This document shows, piece by piece, positions 56,002 to 64,000 of a stretch of DNA of 64,000 bases. The stretch covers positions 1 through 64,000 of the forward strand of contig NZ_CADIKB010000006.1 of assembly GCF_902859825.1 (NCBI RefSeq). The letters are read 5' to 3'. Numbering within the stretch: position 1 is the first letter of the stretch; every line of letters begins with the position of its first letter. The stretch comes from Paraburkholderia phenoliruptrix (GTDB lineage Bacteria; Pseudomonadota; Gammaproteobacteria; Burkholderiales; Burkholderiaceae). Position numbers and translations under genes: made by a program. The notes below the pieces were generated by a model that saw only the letters and a list, made by a program, of their open reading frames with translations, did not search any database and was not told the origin of the DNA.

Positions 56002-57270
56002 ATGCCGGCGTGGCTGACGGTAGTAGGTATTGGCGACGACGGCTTCGCGGGTTTGGGACGGCCCGCGCGGCGCGCGTTGCTGGAGGCGTCGGTGATTTAC
56101 GGCGGCGAGCGTCATCTGTCGATGCTGCCGGCGAGGCTCGCCGCGCGCCGCGTCGCATGGCCGCGTCCGTTCGATCTCGCGCCGCTGCTTGCCGAGCGAG
56201 GCCGGCCGGTGTGCGTGCTCGCGAGCGGCGATCCGATGCTGTTCGGCGTGGGCGCGACGCTCGCAAGGCGAGTGCCGCCTGACGCCTTGCGCGTGCTGCC
56301 TGCGCCTTCGTCGGGTTCGCTCGCGGCCGCGCGGCTCGGCTGGCCGTTGCAGGAGGTGGCGACCGTGTCGCTGGTGGGGCGGCCTTTAGCGAGCGTCAAC
56401 GCGTATCTGTACGACGGCGCGCGCGTATTCGTGCTGAGCGCCGACGGCGGCACGCCTGCGGCGCTCGCGGCCTTGCTGAATGCGCGTGGCTTCGGCGCGA
56501 CGTGCATGAGCGTGCTCGAACATCTCGGCGGCGAGGCCGAGCGGCGCATCGACGGCCGCGCGGACCAATGGTCCACGGGCGAAGTCGCCGCGCTCAATCT
56601 GATCGCGCTCGAATGCCGCGCCACCGCAGGCGCGCCGCGTCTGCCGCTCACCTGCGGCTTGCCCGACGACGCGTTCCGTCACGACGGCCAGTTGACCAAG
56701 CGCGACGTGCGCGCCATCACGCTGGCGCGTCTCGCACCGACGCCCGGCCAATTGCTGTGGGACGTGGGCGCGGGCAGCGGCTCGATCGGCATTGAATGGA
56801 TGCGCGCGCATCCGGCTTGCCGGGCGATTGCCATTGAATCGCACGCGGAGCGTCAAGGTTTCATCGGACACAATCGCGACGCGTTGGGCGTGCCGGGGCT
56901 ACAACTCGTCGCGGGCCGCGCACCGCAAGCGCTCGAAGGATTGCCCGCGCCGGACGCCGTATTTATCGGCGGCGGCGTGACGGTGCCCGGCGTGCTGGAA
57001 GCGTGCTGGGCCAGTCTGCGCGACGGCGGCCGGCTGGTCGCCAACGCGGTCACGCTGCAGGGCGAGGCGGTGCTCGCGGCGTGGCGCGAACGTCAGGGCG
57101 GCACGCTCACGCGGATCGCGCTTGCCGACGCACAGCCGCTCGGCGGATTCGACACGTGGCGTCAGGCGCTGCCGATCACGCTGTACGAGGCGGTGAAGGT
57201 CTCGGGCGGCAACGACGCTGCGCGTGACAGAAATCGCGCCGCTTCCGCTGAATCCGCTGAATCCGCCTGA
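56002..57270 (+). CDS. cobL: Precorrin-6Y C5,15-methyltransferase (decarboxylating), CbiE-CbiT fusion
   Basis: A 422-residue bifunctional enzyme. The N-terminal CbiE half has [15 protein letters not shown] and [14 protein letters not shown]; the C-terminal CbiT half is a SAM methyltransferase ([17 protein letters not shown]). Together they methylate C5 and C15 and decarboxylate the C12 acetate. ATG 56002 follows AGGA. It heads the plus-strand arm, divergent from cobG, and the riboswitch is not on its own transcript. The short Ala/Ser-Glu tail (AESAESA) is non-conserved. Confidence 0.92.
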   Translation: MPAWLTVVGIGDDGFAGLGRPARRALLEASVIYGGERHLSMLPARLAARRVAWPRPFDLAPLLAERGRPVCVLASGDPMLFGVGATLARRVPPDALRVLPAPSSGSLAAARLGWPLQEVATVSLVGRPLASVNAYLYDGARVFVLSADGGTPAALAALLNARGFGATCMSVLEHLGGEAERRIDGRADQWSTGEVAALNLIALECRATAGAPRLPLTCGLPDDAFRHDGQLTKRDVRAITLARLAPTPGQLLWDVGAGSGSIGIEWMRAHPACRAIAIESHAERQGFIGHNRDALGVPGLQLVAGRAPQALEGLPAPDAVFIGGGVTVPGVLEACWASLRDGGRLVANAVTLQGEAVLAAWRERQGGTLTRIALADAQPLGGFDTWRQALPITLYEAVKVSGGNDAARDRNRAASAESAESA

Positions 57271-57275
57271 CCGCC

Positions 57276-58364
57276 ATGCGCGACGAAACACCCGAACAAC
57301 CCGCGCCGCTGCGCAGCGGCTACACGACCGGCAGTTGCGCCACCGCGACGTCGCTGGCGGCGGCGCGTCTGCTGCTCGCGGGAGTCGCGAGCGAGGTTGC
57401 GGAGATCGTGCTGCCCAAGGGCCAGCATGTGCCGATGCCGCTCGTCTTCTGCCGTCTGACGGACGAGGGCGCCGAGGCCGGCACGATCAAGGATGCCGGC
57501 GACGACCCCGACGTCACGCACGGCGCCGTGGTGTTCGCGCGCGTGCGCCTGCTCGCGGAGCCGGGCGTGGTATTCCGCGCGGGGCCGGGCGTCGGCACCG
57601 TCACGCGCGCCGGACTGACGCTTGCAGTGGGCGAGCCGGCGATCAACCCCGTGCCGCGCCAGATGATGACCGCGCATCTCGCCGAACTCGCGGCCGAGCA
57701 TGCATATCGCGGCGGCTTCGAGGTGACGGTCGGCGTGGAGGGCGGCGAAGCGCTCGCGCAGAAGACCATGAATCCGCGGCTCGGGGTTCTCGGCGGCTTG
57801 TCGATATTGGGCACGACCGGCATCGTGCGGCCGTTTTCGTGCTCGGCGTATATCGCGTCGATTCATCAGGGCATCGACGTCGCGCGCGCGAACGGCTACA
57901 CGCATCTGGCCGCCTGCACCGGCAACGCCAGCGAAGACGCCATGCGCGCGCATTACGGCTTGCCTGACATCGCGCTGATCGAAATGGGCGACTTCGTCGG
58001 CGCGGTGCTGAAGCATATGAAGCGCGCGCCGGTCGAACGTCTGAGTATTTGCGGCGGCTTCGGCAAGCTGAGCAAGCTCGCCGCCGGCCATCTCGACCTG
58101 CATAGCCGTAATTCGAGCATCGACCTCGAACGGCTTGCCGGCTGGGCCGCCGCGCACGGCGCCGACGACGCGTTGCAAGCCGCGATTCGCGCGGCGAACA
58201 CGAGCCAGCAGGCCGTCGCGCTGGCGCATGCGCAGCACGTGCCGCTCGCCGACATTGTCTGTGCCCACGCGCTGCGCGTGGCGCGCGAGATCGTGCCGCC
58301 GCAGGTGAATGTCGAGATGTTCGCAATCGACCGGCAAGGCCATCTGATCGGAGCCGCGCGATGA
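57276..58364 (+). CDS. cbiD: Cobalt-precorrin-5B C1-methyltransferase
   Basis: A 362-residue CbiD. The N-terminal [23 protein letters not shown] and [28 protein letters not shown] are diagnostic. CbiD methylates C1 and is named in the 'anaerobic' pathway, where it replaces CobF; it coexists here with CobG. It starts 5 bases after cobL and overlaps cobK (ATGA). Confidence 0.93.
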   Translation: MRDETPEQPAPLRSGYTTGSCATATSLAAARLLLAGVASEVAEIVLPKGQHVPMPLVFCRLTDEGAEAGTIKDAGDDPDVTHGAVVFARVRLLAEPGVVFRAGPGVGTVTRAGLTLAVGEPAINPVPRQMMTAHLAELAAEHAYRGGFEVTVGVEGGEALAQKTMNPRLGVLGGLSILGTTGIVRPFSCSAYIASIHQGIDVARANGYTHLAACTGNASEDAMRAHYGLPDIALIEMGDFVGAVLKHMKRAPVERLSICGGFGKLSKLAAGHLDLHSRNSSIDLERLAGWAAAHGADDALQAAIRAANTSQQAVALAHAQHVPLADIVCAHALRVAREIVPPQVNVEMFAIDRQGHLIGAAR

Positions 58365-59083
58365 CGCGGATTTTGCTGCTCGGCGGCACCGGCGACGCAT
58401 TACGGATGGCGCGGCACCTGGCCCCTCGCGACGTGTACAGTCTCGCCGGCCTCGGCAAGGTGCCCGACGACCTGCCGTGCGCGGTGCGCGTGGGCGGTTT
58501 TGGCGGCAGCGAAGGCCTGCAGCGCTATATCGAAGACGAAGACATCGGCCTTGTGATCGACGCGACGCATCCCTACGCGGCGCGGATCAGCGCGAACGCG
58601 GTGCAGGCGGCGCGCTCCGCGGGTGTCGCGTGCTGGGCGCTGCGCCGGCCCGCATGGCAGCCGCAGGCGGGCGACGACTGGCGCATGGTCGATAACTGGA
58701 ACGAACTCACGGCGGCGCTTGCGTCGTTCCGGCGGCCGCTCTTCACACTCGGCCGCGAGCCGCTCACGCACCTCGACGAGATTCCCGCGCATCAATTCTG
58801 GTCCGTGCGTTGCCTCGACGCGCACGCGGATACCGCACGCGCTCGCATCCTCGCCGCGCGCGGGCCCTTCACGCTGGAAGGTGAACGGGCGCTCTTTGCG
58901 CTGCAAGCGTTCGACGTGCTGGTCAGCAAGAACAGCGGCGGCGGTGCGACGGAAGCGAAGCTCCAGGTCGCCCGCGAGCGTGGTCTGCCTGTCGTGATGC
59001 TGCGCCGCCCGCCGTTGCCCGCAGCGGACCGCGAATTTGCAAGCGCCGCGGATCTGCTCGCCGCGCTGCGTCTGTCGCACTGA
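58361..59083 (+). CDS. cobK: Precorrin-6A reductase
   Basis: A 240-residue CobK/CbiJ. An N-terminal [15 protein letters not shown] nucleotide motif, [15 protein letters not shown] and [15 protein letters not shown] are conserved blocks. It reduces precorrin-6A at C18-C19 with NADPH. Start overlaps the cbiD stop (ATGA). It is followed 28 bases later by cobM. Confidence 0.92.
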   Translation: MTRILLLGGTGDALRMARHLAPRDVYSLAGLGKVPDDLPCAVRVGGFGGSEGLQRYIEDEDIGLVIDATHPYAARISANAVQAARSAGVACWALRRPAWQPQAGDDWRMVDNWNELTAALASFRRPLFTLGREPLTHLDEIPAHQFWSVRCLDAHADTARARILAARGPFTLEGERALFALQAFDVLVSKNSGGGATEAKLQVARERGLPVVMLRRPPLPAADREFASAADLLAALRLSH

Positions 59084-59111
59084 ATCGCCCGCATCAATCA
59101 CGGAGTACTGA

Positions 59112-59837
59112 ATGACGGTGTTTTTTATCGGCGCGGGTCCTGGGGACCCGGAACTGATTACGGTGAAGGGGCAGCGCCTCGTGCGCAGTTGTCCGGTGAT
59201 TCTGTATGCCGGCTCGCTCGTGCCGGCCGCGGTGCTGGACGGACATTCGGCGATACAGGTGGTCAATACCGCCGAGCTCGATCTCGATGAAATCGTGGCC
59301 TTGCTGAAAAACGCACACGATAAAGGCCAGGACGTGGCGCGCGTGCATTCGGGCGATCCTTCGTTGTATGGCGCCATTGGCGAACAGATTCGCCGGCTGT
59401 GCGAACTCGCCATTCCGTACGAGATCGTGCCGGGCGTGACGGCCACCGCTGCGTGCGCGGCGGCGCTCGGCTGCGAGCTGACCTTGCCCGGCATTTCGCA
59501 GACGCTGATCCTGACGCGTTACGCGACGAAGACAGCGATGCCCGAGGGCGAACAGCTCGCCGATCTCGCACGGCATCGCGCGACGATGGCGATTCATCTG
59601 GGCGTGCGGCACCTTGCGCGTATCGTCGACGAATTGCGGCCGCATTACGGCGGCGCGTGTCCGATCGCGGTGATCTATCGCGCAAGCTGGCCGGACGAGG
59701 AAAAGATCACCGGCACGCTCGACGATATTCTCGGCAAGGTTCAGTCGACGCACATCGAGCGCACGGCGTTGATCCTCGTCGGCGAGGTGCTCGCCGCGGA
59801 CGGTTTCGCCAACTCGACGCTGTACGCGAAAGGCTGA
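59112..59837 (+). CDS. cobM: Precorrin-4 C11-methyltransferase
   Basis: A 241-residue tetrapyrrole methylase: [55 protein letters not shown] and EIVPGVTATAACAAALGCELTLPG. CobM uses SAM to methylate C11 of precorrin-4. It is the last gene of the plus-strand arm and the next gene on the right is a convergent MFS pump. Confidence 0.93.
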   Translation: MTVFFIGAGPGDPELITVKGQRLVRSCPVILYAGSLVPAAVLDGHSAIQVVNTAELDLDEIVALLKNAHDKGQDVARVHSGDPSLYGAIGEQIRRLCELAIPYEIVPGVTATAACAAALGCELTLPGISQTLILTRYATKTAMPEGEQLADLARHRATMAIHLGVRHLARIVDELRPHYGGACPIAVIYRASWPDEEKITGTLDDILGKVQSTHIERTALILVGEVLAADGFANSTLYAKG

Positions 59838-59932
59838 CCGCGCGGCAGCGCCGGGCGCGCGCTGCGCGAGCGCAGCGGCGGGTTCGCCACGGGCCGCCTC
59901 GAATGGTTCAATGGTTCGGCGATCTCAGCGCG

Positions 59933-61426
59933 TCAGTCTTCCAGCGGCGAGAGCGCCTCCAGCGGCATCTTCTTTTCCGCACCGATGGTGATCGCCGGCA
60001 CGAGCGTGAGCAGCGCGACCACGAAAATCGCTATCGCAAAGATCGACAGGAAGGTGAGGTGCAGCGATTGATGCAGCACCATGCGGATAGCGTTGCCGCC
60101 GCCGAGGCTCGCAGCCTGGTTTTGCAGCAGGCTTTTCAGTTGATCGGATGTGACCACCGCGCTGCCTCGCGAATGACTCAGACCGAAATTGAGCACCGCG
60201 CCGAACAGGGTGGCGCCGAGTGTGCTGCCGAGGTTGCGCGAAAATAGATTCGACGCCGTGGCGCTGCCGCGCTCGTCCATCTTGACGATTTCCTGAATCA
60301 GCATGAGGCAGCTGACGCTGGAAATGCCCATGCCGAAGCCCATCACCAGTGAGCCCAGCCCGGCGACGACCGGCGAGCCGCCCGGCGCAAGCAACAGCAA
60401 CAGCACCGCGCCCACGGGAATGAACGTACTGCCGCCTATCAGCATGCGCCGCAAGCCGATACGGTGAAACGACTTGGCGGCGAGCGTCGCGCCGGCCGGC
60501 CAGCCGACCATCATCATCGTGAGCGCGAGGCCCGCTATCACCGGCGAGCGGTTCAGCACGCCTTGCACGTACATCGGCAGGAACGTGGTGGAGCCCATCA
60601 GGATCATGCCGGACAGCACGGTCGCGCCGTTGCACGCGGCAATGGGGCGGCGGCTCCACAATGCGAACGAGATCATCGGCTCTTTCGCCCGGCGCTCCTG
60701 CAGCACGAACAGCACGAGACACACGACGAATGCGCCGCCGGCCATGGATGCGTGCGCGAGGTCGTCGTCGCCCGCGTAGGTGAGTCCGGTCATCAGTGCG
60801 GCGATGGCCGCCATGAAGAGCGCTGCGCCCGCGAAGTCGATGGAAGGGCGCGCGTGCCGCTCCGATTCGCGCAGGAACGCAATAAAGCCGGCTGCCGATG
60901 CGAGGCCGATCGGCACATTCATCCAGAAGATCCACGCCCACGACATGTTGCGGATGATGAAGCCGCCGACCATCGGCCCGACCACTGCGGCAATCGCCCA
61001 CACGCTCGCGAGATAGCCTTGCACCTTGCCGCGTTCGCGCGCCGGGTACAGGTCCGCGACGATGGTCAGCGTGACCGGCTGGATCGCGCCTGCGCCGACG
61101 CCCTGAATCAGACGGAACGCGATCATGGCCGGCATCGACCATGCGAAGCCCGCCAGCACTGAGCCGACGAGAAAGATGGCGATGCCGGCCAGCATGACCG
61201 GCTTGCGGCCATAGAGATCGGCGAGCTTGCCGAACACGACGGTGATGGCCGTTTGCGCCAGCAGGAAGGACGAGAAGACCCAGCTGTACAGATGCAGATC
61301 GCCGAGTTGGGCGACGATCTGCGGCATGGCAGTGGAAACGATGGTGGCTTCGATGGCGACCATGGCCATGGAAGCCATCACGGAAGCAATGACGAGGGGA
61401 CGCGACGATTGCGGATTGCGGGACAT
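59933..61426 (-). CDS. MFS drug efflux transporter, DHA2/EmrB-type
   Basis: A 497-residue 14-helix transporter. Helix 1 has VAIEATIVSTAMPQIV, the motif A loop is GKLADLYGRKPVML, helix 4 is RLIQGVGAGAIQPVT and motif C is AVVGPMVGGFIIRNMSWAWIF. It probably exports a toxic compound using the proton gradient. Its sequence differs clearly from the other MFS pump in the window, so the two are not recent copies. No adaptor or outer-membrane partner is adjacent. Its C terminus abuts the cobalamin arm. Confidence 0.88.
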   Translation of the reverse strand: MSRNPQSSRPLVIASVMASMAMVAIEATIVSTAMPQIVAQLGDLHLYSWVFSSFLLAQTAITVVFGKLADLYGRKPVMLAGIAIFLVGSVLAGFAWSMPAMIAFRLIQGVGAGAIQPVTLTIVADLYPARERGKVQGYLASVWAIAAVVGPMVGGFIIRNMSWAWIFWMNVPIGLASAAGFIAFLRESERHARPSIDFAGAALFMAAIAALMTGLTYAGDDDLAHASMAGGAFVVCLVLFVLQERRAKEPMISFALWSRRPIAACNGATVLSGMILMGSTTFLPMYVQGVLNRSPVIAGLALTMMMVGWPAGATLAAKSFHRIGLRRMLIGGSTFIPVGAVLLLLLAPGGSPVVAGLGSLVMGFGMGISSVSCLMLIQEIVKMDERGSATASNLFSRNLGSTLGATLFGAVLNFGLSHSRGSAVVTSDQLKSLLQNQAASLGGGNAIRMVLHQSLHLTFLSIFAIAIFVVALLTLVPAITIGAEKKMPLEALSPLED

Positions 61427-61599
61427 GGGACGAAGTTGGTATCAGAATAGTGGGTGCGCCTGCCGGGCGACGCCTGCACCGCGCCTGCGCGCCGCGCCGC
61501 CGGCAGGGCGGGCGCAGCAGGACGGCGGTGCGACGGCAGCGGACATCGAGTATGCACCTTGTGCGCAATTTGCGCTGTCGGACGGCCAGCGGGGCCGGC

Positions 61600-61632
61600 G
61601 TGGCGCAGGGGTGGCATAGGGGTGGCATAGGG
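61600..61632. repeat. Three tandem 11-bp units (two exact)
   Basis: GTGGCGCAGGG, GTGGCATAGGG and GTGGCATAGGG lie head-to-tail. The last copy provides the -24 part of the sigma54-like promoter at 61623-61638. Confidence 0.8.
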
Positions 61633-61638
61633 ATTGCA
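61623..61638 (+). promoter_or_regulatory. Candidate sigma54 -24/-12 promoter for the DUF1488 gene
   Basis: TGGCATAGGGATTGCA has GG and GC 10 bases apart and a full TTGCA element. Predicted start near 61649, leaving about a 25-base leader to the DUF1488 ATG at 61674, which has a GGAGGG site within it. Confidence 0.55.
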
Positions 61639-61673
61639 ACCGACGAGATTCTTTCGACACATGGAGGGTCATT

Positions 61674-61946
61674 ATGAGGATCGAATTCACCGGACGCCGT
61701 GAAGTGGTGGCGGCCGCGCGCGTCGCCTTCGAAGCCAATGTCGATGGAAAGGACGTCTGGTGCAGCGTCTCGCTCGATGCACTGAACGACCATTTCGGCA
61801 ACGGCGGCCCGTCGGCGCACGATCTGGTGGGCACGTTCGAGGCCAACCGCGCGCAGATCGAAAAGGCCGCGCAGCGCGTGCTCGAAAAGAACGGCGGGCA
61901 ATCGGTGGAACTCGAAACGCGCGACTTCGACAAGACCGGCCCGTGA
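61674..61946 (+). CDS. DUF1488-family small protein
   Basis: A 90-residue protein matching DUF1488: MRIEFTGRREVVAAARVAFEANVDGKDVWCSVSLDALNDHF and a C-terminal helix (NRAQIEKAAQRVLEKNG). Function is unknown across the family. The ATG has a GGAGGG site. Upstream are a tandem repeat and a sigma54-like promoter, and the MFS pump is divergent. Confidence 0.8.
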   Translation: MRIEFTGRREVVAAARVAFEANVDGKDVWCSVSLDALNDHFGNGGPSAHDLVGTFEANRAQIEKAAQRVLEKNGGQSVELETRDFDKTGP

Positions 61947-62107
61947 GCACGGCGTCGCGGGCGGCCCGCAGGGAGCGGGCTTGACCGACAAGCCGTGGCT
62001 GCACTGGCGTGCGGCGCGGGCTCTGGGCACGGTAACGCGGTATAGTCGCGCGAATTCTTCGCGGCCGTGCCGTGCGCCGCGCGCCCTTTGACTATCTGGA
62101 GAACTTC

Positions 62108-62743
62108 GTGCAGGAAATCATCGAGGGCTTGATCCGCTTTCAACGCGACGTGTTTCCGCAGCAAAGCGCCTTGTTCAAGCGGCTGTCGACCGCGCAAAGT
62201 CCGAGTACGCTGTTCGTGACCTGCTCGGACAGCCGGGTGGTGCCCGAGCTGCTCACGCAGGCGGAGCCCGGCGCGCTGTTCGTGATTCGCAATGCGGGCA
62301 ATATCGTGCCGTCGTATGGTCCGGAGCCGGGCGGCGTCTCGGCGACGGTCGAGTATGCGGTCGCGGTGCTGGGCGTGCGCGACATCGTGATTTGCGGCCA
62401 CTCGAACTGCGGCGCGATGACGGCCATCACGACCAACACCAACCTGGAACACCTGCCGGCCGTCGCGGGCTGGCTGCGTCACGCGGATGCCGCCAAGGCG
62501 ATTCACGCGTCGCGCACCTATCAGTCGCCCGCCGAGCGCCTCGACGCGCTCGTCAAGGACAACGTAGTCGCGCAGCTCGCGAATATCCGCACGCATCCTT
62601 CCGTGGCCGTCGGCCTTGCGAACAAAAAGCTGCAGCTGCACGGCTGGATTTTCGACATCGAGAGCGGGGTGATGCTCGCACTCGACGGCCGCACCGGTCA
62701 ATTCGTGCCGCTGCTGGAGAATCCGGACATTTTTGCCGTGTAG
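62108..62743 (+). CDS. Beta-class carbonic anhydrase
   Basis: A 211-residue zinc enzyme that interconverts CO2 and bicarbonate. The zinc site and catalytic dyad fit: C39 with D41 and R43 (TCSDSR), and H98 and C101 (GHSNCGAM). The start is the GTG at 62108, 6 bases after a GGAG site; ATG 62072 extends the frame by 12 residues. It lies 161 bases after the DUF1488 gene and is convergent with the AlkB-like gene. Its role in CO2 or pH balance is general. Confidence 0.92.
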   Translation: MQEIIEGLIRFQRDVFPQQSALFKRLSTAQSPSTLFVTCSDSRVVPELLTQAEPGALFVIRNAGNIVPSYGPEPGGVSATVEYAVAVLGVRDIVICGHSNCGAMTAITTNTNLEHLPAVAGWLRHADAAKAIHASRTYQSPAERLDALVKDNVVAQLANIRTHPSVAVGLANKKLQLHGWIFDIESGVMLALDGRTGQFVPLLENPDIFAV

Positions 62744-62772
62744 TCAGGCGTCTGCGCGCTTATCGACTGTTC

Positions 62773-63405
62773 CTACGGGCCTTCGTAGCAGCGAAACGCG
62801 AGGCTGATGCGCGGCCCGACGCTTTCGGCAAGCTTCGGAATGCCGTGGTCGTGCGTGAACTGCGACGCGTAGCTCATGACGAGGCAACTGCCGGCCTCCA
62901 GGTCGACGTGCACGGCGCGGCCGGGCCCTTTTTTCGGGCGAATGGTCATGCGGCGCGTCGCGCCGAGCGATACGATCGCGATCGGTTCGCCGCGCACGAG
63001 GTTCGCGGTTTTATCGTTGTGCGGCGCGACGCTGTCGTGTTCGTCGCGATACAGGTTGAGACCCACCCGGTTGAACGGGGCGCCGACGAGCGCTCGCACC
63101 GCCTCGAAGGCTTCGGCAAGCGGCGCCGGCAGATCTTGTGCGTCGCGCATGAAAGTGGCGATGAGCCGTGGTACGGCCACCTCGCGCTCGTACATGATGC
63201 GCTGATGGCTGCTCCAGCCGATATTGCCGAGCGCCTCGCCGAACCACTGTTGCGCGCGCGCAAGCGGAACGGATTCGGGCAGATAACGGATGCCGCCTTC
63301 CTTGTCGGTAAAGAGCGTGACCGGCTCGGGCGCAAACAAGCCTTGCTGGAATGCCATGATCGAACGCCCGGCGGGGTTCGGCCCGCCGGCAAATGACTGG
63401 TTCAT
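62773..63405 (-). CDS. AlkB-like 2OG-Fe(II) oxygenase
   Basis: A 210-residue dioxygenase of the AlkB/ALKBH family. AlkB proteins oxidatively remove alkyl groups from DNA or RNA bases. Iron ligands fit H129 and D131 (APHNDK) and H187 (DHGIPK), with R199 and R205 for 2-oxoglutarate (PRISLAFR). The N-terminal LPESVPLARAQQWF block is typical. The ATG at 63405 is only 11 bases from a perfect LexA box, whose adjoining TATAAT would place transcription start at about this ATG. A downstream ATG at 63357 (194 residues) may be the true start. Confidence 0.88.
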   Translation of the reverse strand: MNQSFAGGPNPAGRSIMAFQQGLFAPEPVTLFTDKEGGIRYLPESVPLARAQQWFGEALGNIGWSSHQRIMYEREVAVPRLIATFMRDAQDLPAPLAEAFEAVRALVGAPFNRVGLNLYRDEHDSVAPHNDKTANLVRGEPIAIVSLGATRRMTIRPKKGPGRAVHVDLEAGSCLVMSYASQFTHDHGIPKLAESVGPRISLAFRCYEGP

Positions 63406-63416
63406 GCCGGCTATTA

Positions 63417-63436
63417 TACTGTGTTTTTATACAGTA
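63417..63436 (-). promoter_or_regulatory. Perfect LexA (SOS) box upstream of the AlkB-like gene
   Basis: TACTGT-N8-ACAGTA, full 20-bp symmetry in the outer arms with an A/T-rich centre. It matches the classic CTGT-N8-ACAG LexA operator. On the minus strand a TATAAT -10-like element overlaps its end, so LexA would block transcription of the AlkB-like gene. Confidence 0.85.
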
Positions 63437-63512
63437 TTTATGCGTCCGATCGTTGCTGGCGGGCGGTGTCGGGTCTCATCGTGCCGGCCGGCGCGCCGCG
63501 TGTGTGCCGGGT

Positions 63513-64000
63513 TCACTCGCCCGGGCTGTATAGATCGAGCAGTTTCAGCGTGACGCCATTAGTCCAGCCGAAGCCGTCCTGCAGCGGATATTCGCCGCCG
63601 CCACCGCCGCCCGTGCCGGCGCCTTCCACCACGTATTTTTCGACCAGTTTCCTGTCCGACGCATAGACGCCCTTTACGTCGGCGAGAAAGCGCGTGCCGA
63701 TCTGCTGCGCGAGCGCGTCCTGGCCGTAGCGCTTCAGACCCTGGATCGCGACCCAGTGCAGCGGCGCCCAGCCGTTCGGCGCGTCCCACTGTTGGGCGGT
63801 GTTGTAGGTCGTCGTGACGAGGCCGCCAGGCTGCAGCAATGTGGACTGCACCTGCTCCCCGGTCTTTTTCGCGCGATCCGGCCATGCCGCGCCGACGAAG
63901 AGCGGGAACACCATGGCCGCCGTCTTGTTGTCGCGCGGTTTGGCGAGCTGCCAGTCATAGTCGCCGTAGTAGCCGTTCGGGTTCCACAAGTAGCGGTTGA
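63513..64000 (-). CDS. Trehalase (GH37), C-terminal part, cut by the window edge
   Basis: At least 162 residues of a second trehalase; the N-terminal part lies beyond the right edge. Visible family blocks are [30 protein letters not shown] (signature 2) and [18 protein letters not shown], which end near the C terminus. It shares the architecture of the periplasmic trehalase at 27526-29361 but differs in many positions, so it is a paralogue, not a fresh duplicate. Signal peptide and signature 1 cannot be seen. It lies upstream of the AlkB-like gene on the same strand. Confidence 0.9.
   Translation of the reverse strand, partial: NRYLWNPNGYYGDYDWQLAKPRDNKTAAMVFPLFVGAAWPDRAKKTGEQVQSTLLQPGGLVTTTYNTAQQWDAPNGWAPLHWVAIQGLKRYGQDALAQQIGTRFLADVKGVYASDRKLVEKYVVEGAGTGGGGGGEYPLQDGFGWTNGVTLKLLDLYSPGE

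Noticed and set aside
59925-62030. 701-codon minus-strand frame overlapping the MFS pump and beyond
   Set aside because: A shifted frame of the MFS gene, rich in Arg; it also runs opposite the DUF1488 gene.

Overview
The window looks like chromosomal DNA of a plant-associated betaproteobacterium, most likely Paraburkholderia or Burkholderia. It is GC-rich throughout, with strong third-position GC bias. It carries a bona fide ACC deaminase with its Lrp-type regulator, periplasmic trehalases, a MipA/OmpV porin-like protein and a riboswitch-controlled cobalamin cluster of the pseudomonad/burkholderial type. I see no rRNA, tRNA, CRISPR array, insertion sequence or prophage. Genus assignment is inference from gene content.

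Layout. (1) 0.1-4.2 kb: a FAN1/VRR-NUC nuclease translationally coupled to an XPD/DinG-like Fe-S helicase with its own N-terminal RecB-like nuclease domain. (2) 4.2-10 kb: an MscS-family channel, a sigma54 enhancer-binding protein with a degenerate receiver, and a 1.2-kb structured non-coding stretch. (3) 10-15.8 kb: a small orphan ORF, nicotinamide phosphoribosyltransferase, a SnoaL-like protein, a prolyl-4-hydroxylase-like dioxygenase, then an MFS pump-GNAT operon preceded by a candidate leader peptide. (4) 16-19 kb: an isocitrate lyase/PEP-mutase-family lyase divergent from a PrpR-type regulator, with a 26-bp perfect palindrome and a sigma54-like promoter between them. (5) 19-27.5 kb: ahpC-ahpF with an OxyR-type site, pirin/LysR, acdS/acdR, a membrane-anchored MsrA and MipA. 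(6) 27.5-37 kb: trehalase, then a signalling array (hybrid kinase with three receivers, CheR, receiver-less CheB, REC-kinase, LuxR-type regulator). (7) 37-43 kb: LysR plus aromatic aminotransferase, class II aldolase, ketopantoate reductase, and a convergent FAD monooxygenase with a DUF2783 partner. (8) 43-51 kb: an AI-2E-family transporter with a C-terminal extension, a DUF445 protein, and an SbcD/SbcC-like (YhaO/YhaN-like) pair. (9) 51-60 kb: two divergent cobalamin arms around a cobalamin riboswitch. (10) 60-64 kb: an EmrB-type MFS pump, a DUF1488 protein with a sigma54-like promoter, beta-carbonic anhydrase, an AlkB-like dioxygenase behind a perfect LexA box, and a second trehalase cut by the window end.

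How the parts work together. The cobalamin genes cover most corrin-ring steps, mixing 'aerobic' (cobG, cobH, cobI, cobJ, cobK, cobL, cobM) and 'anaerobic' (cbiD, cbiG) names. Four features relate to DNA damage or repair: the FAN1/helicase pair, the SbcCD-like pair, the AlkB-like protein with its LexA box, and ahpCF for peroxide. Two sigma54 activators and three sigma54-like promoter sequences suggest several sigma54-controlled outputs, although matching activator to promoter is inference. I find no clearly undescribed system. The best leads are the SOS-boxed AlkB-like gene, the PrpR/lyase control region, the double-nuclease FAN1-helicase operon, the three-receiver kinase/CheR/CheB array, and the coupled leader ORF ahead of the MFS pump.
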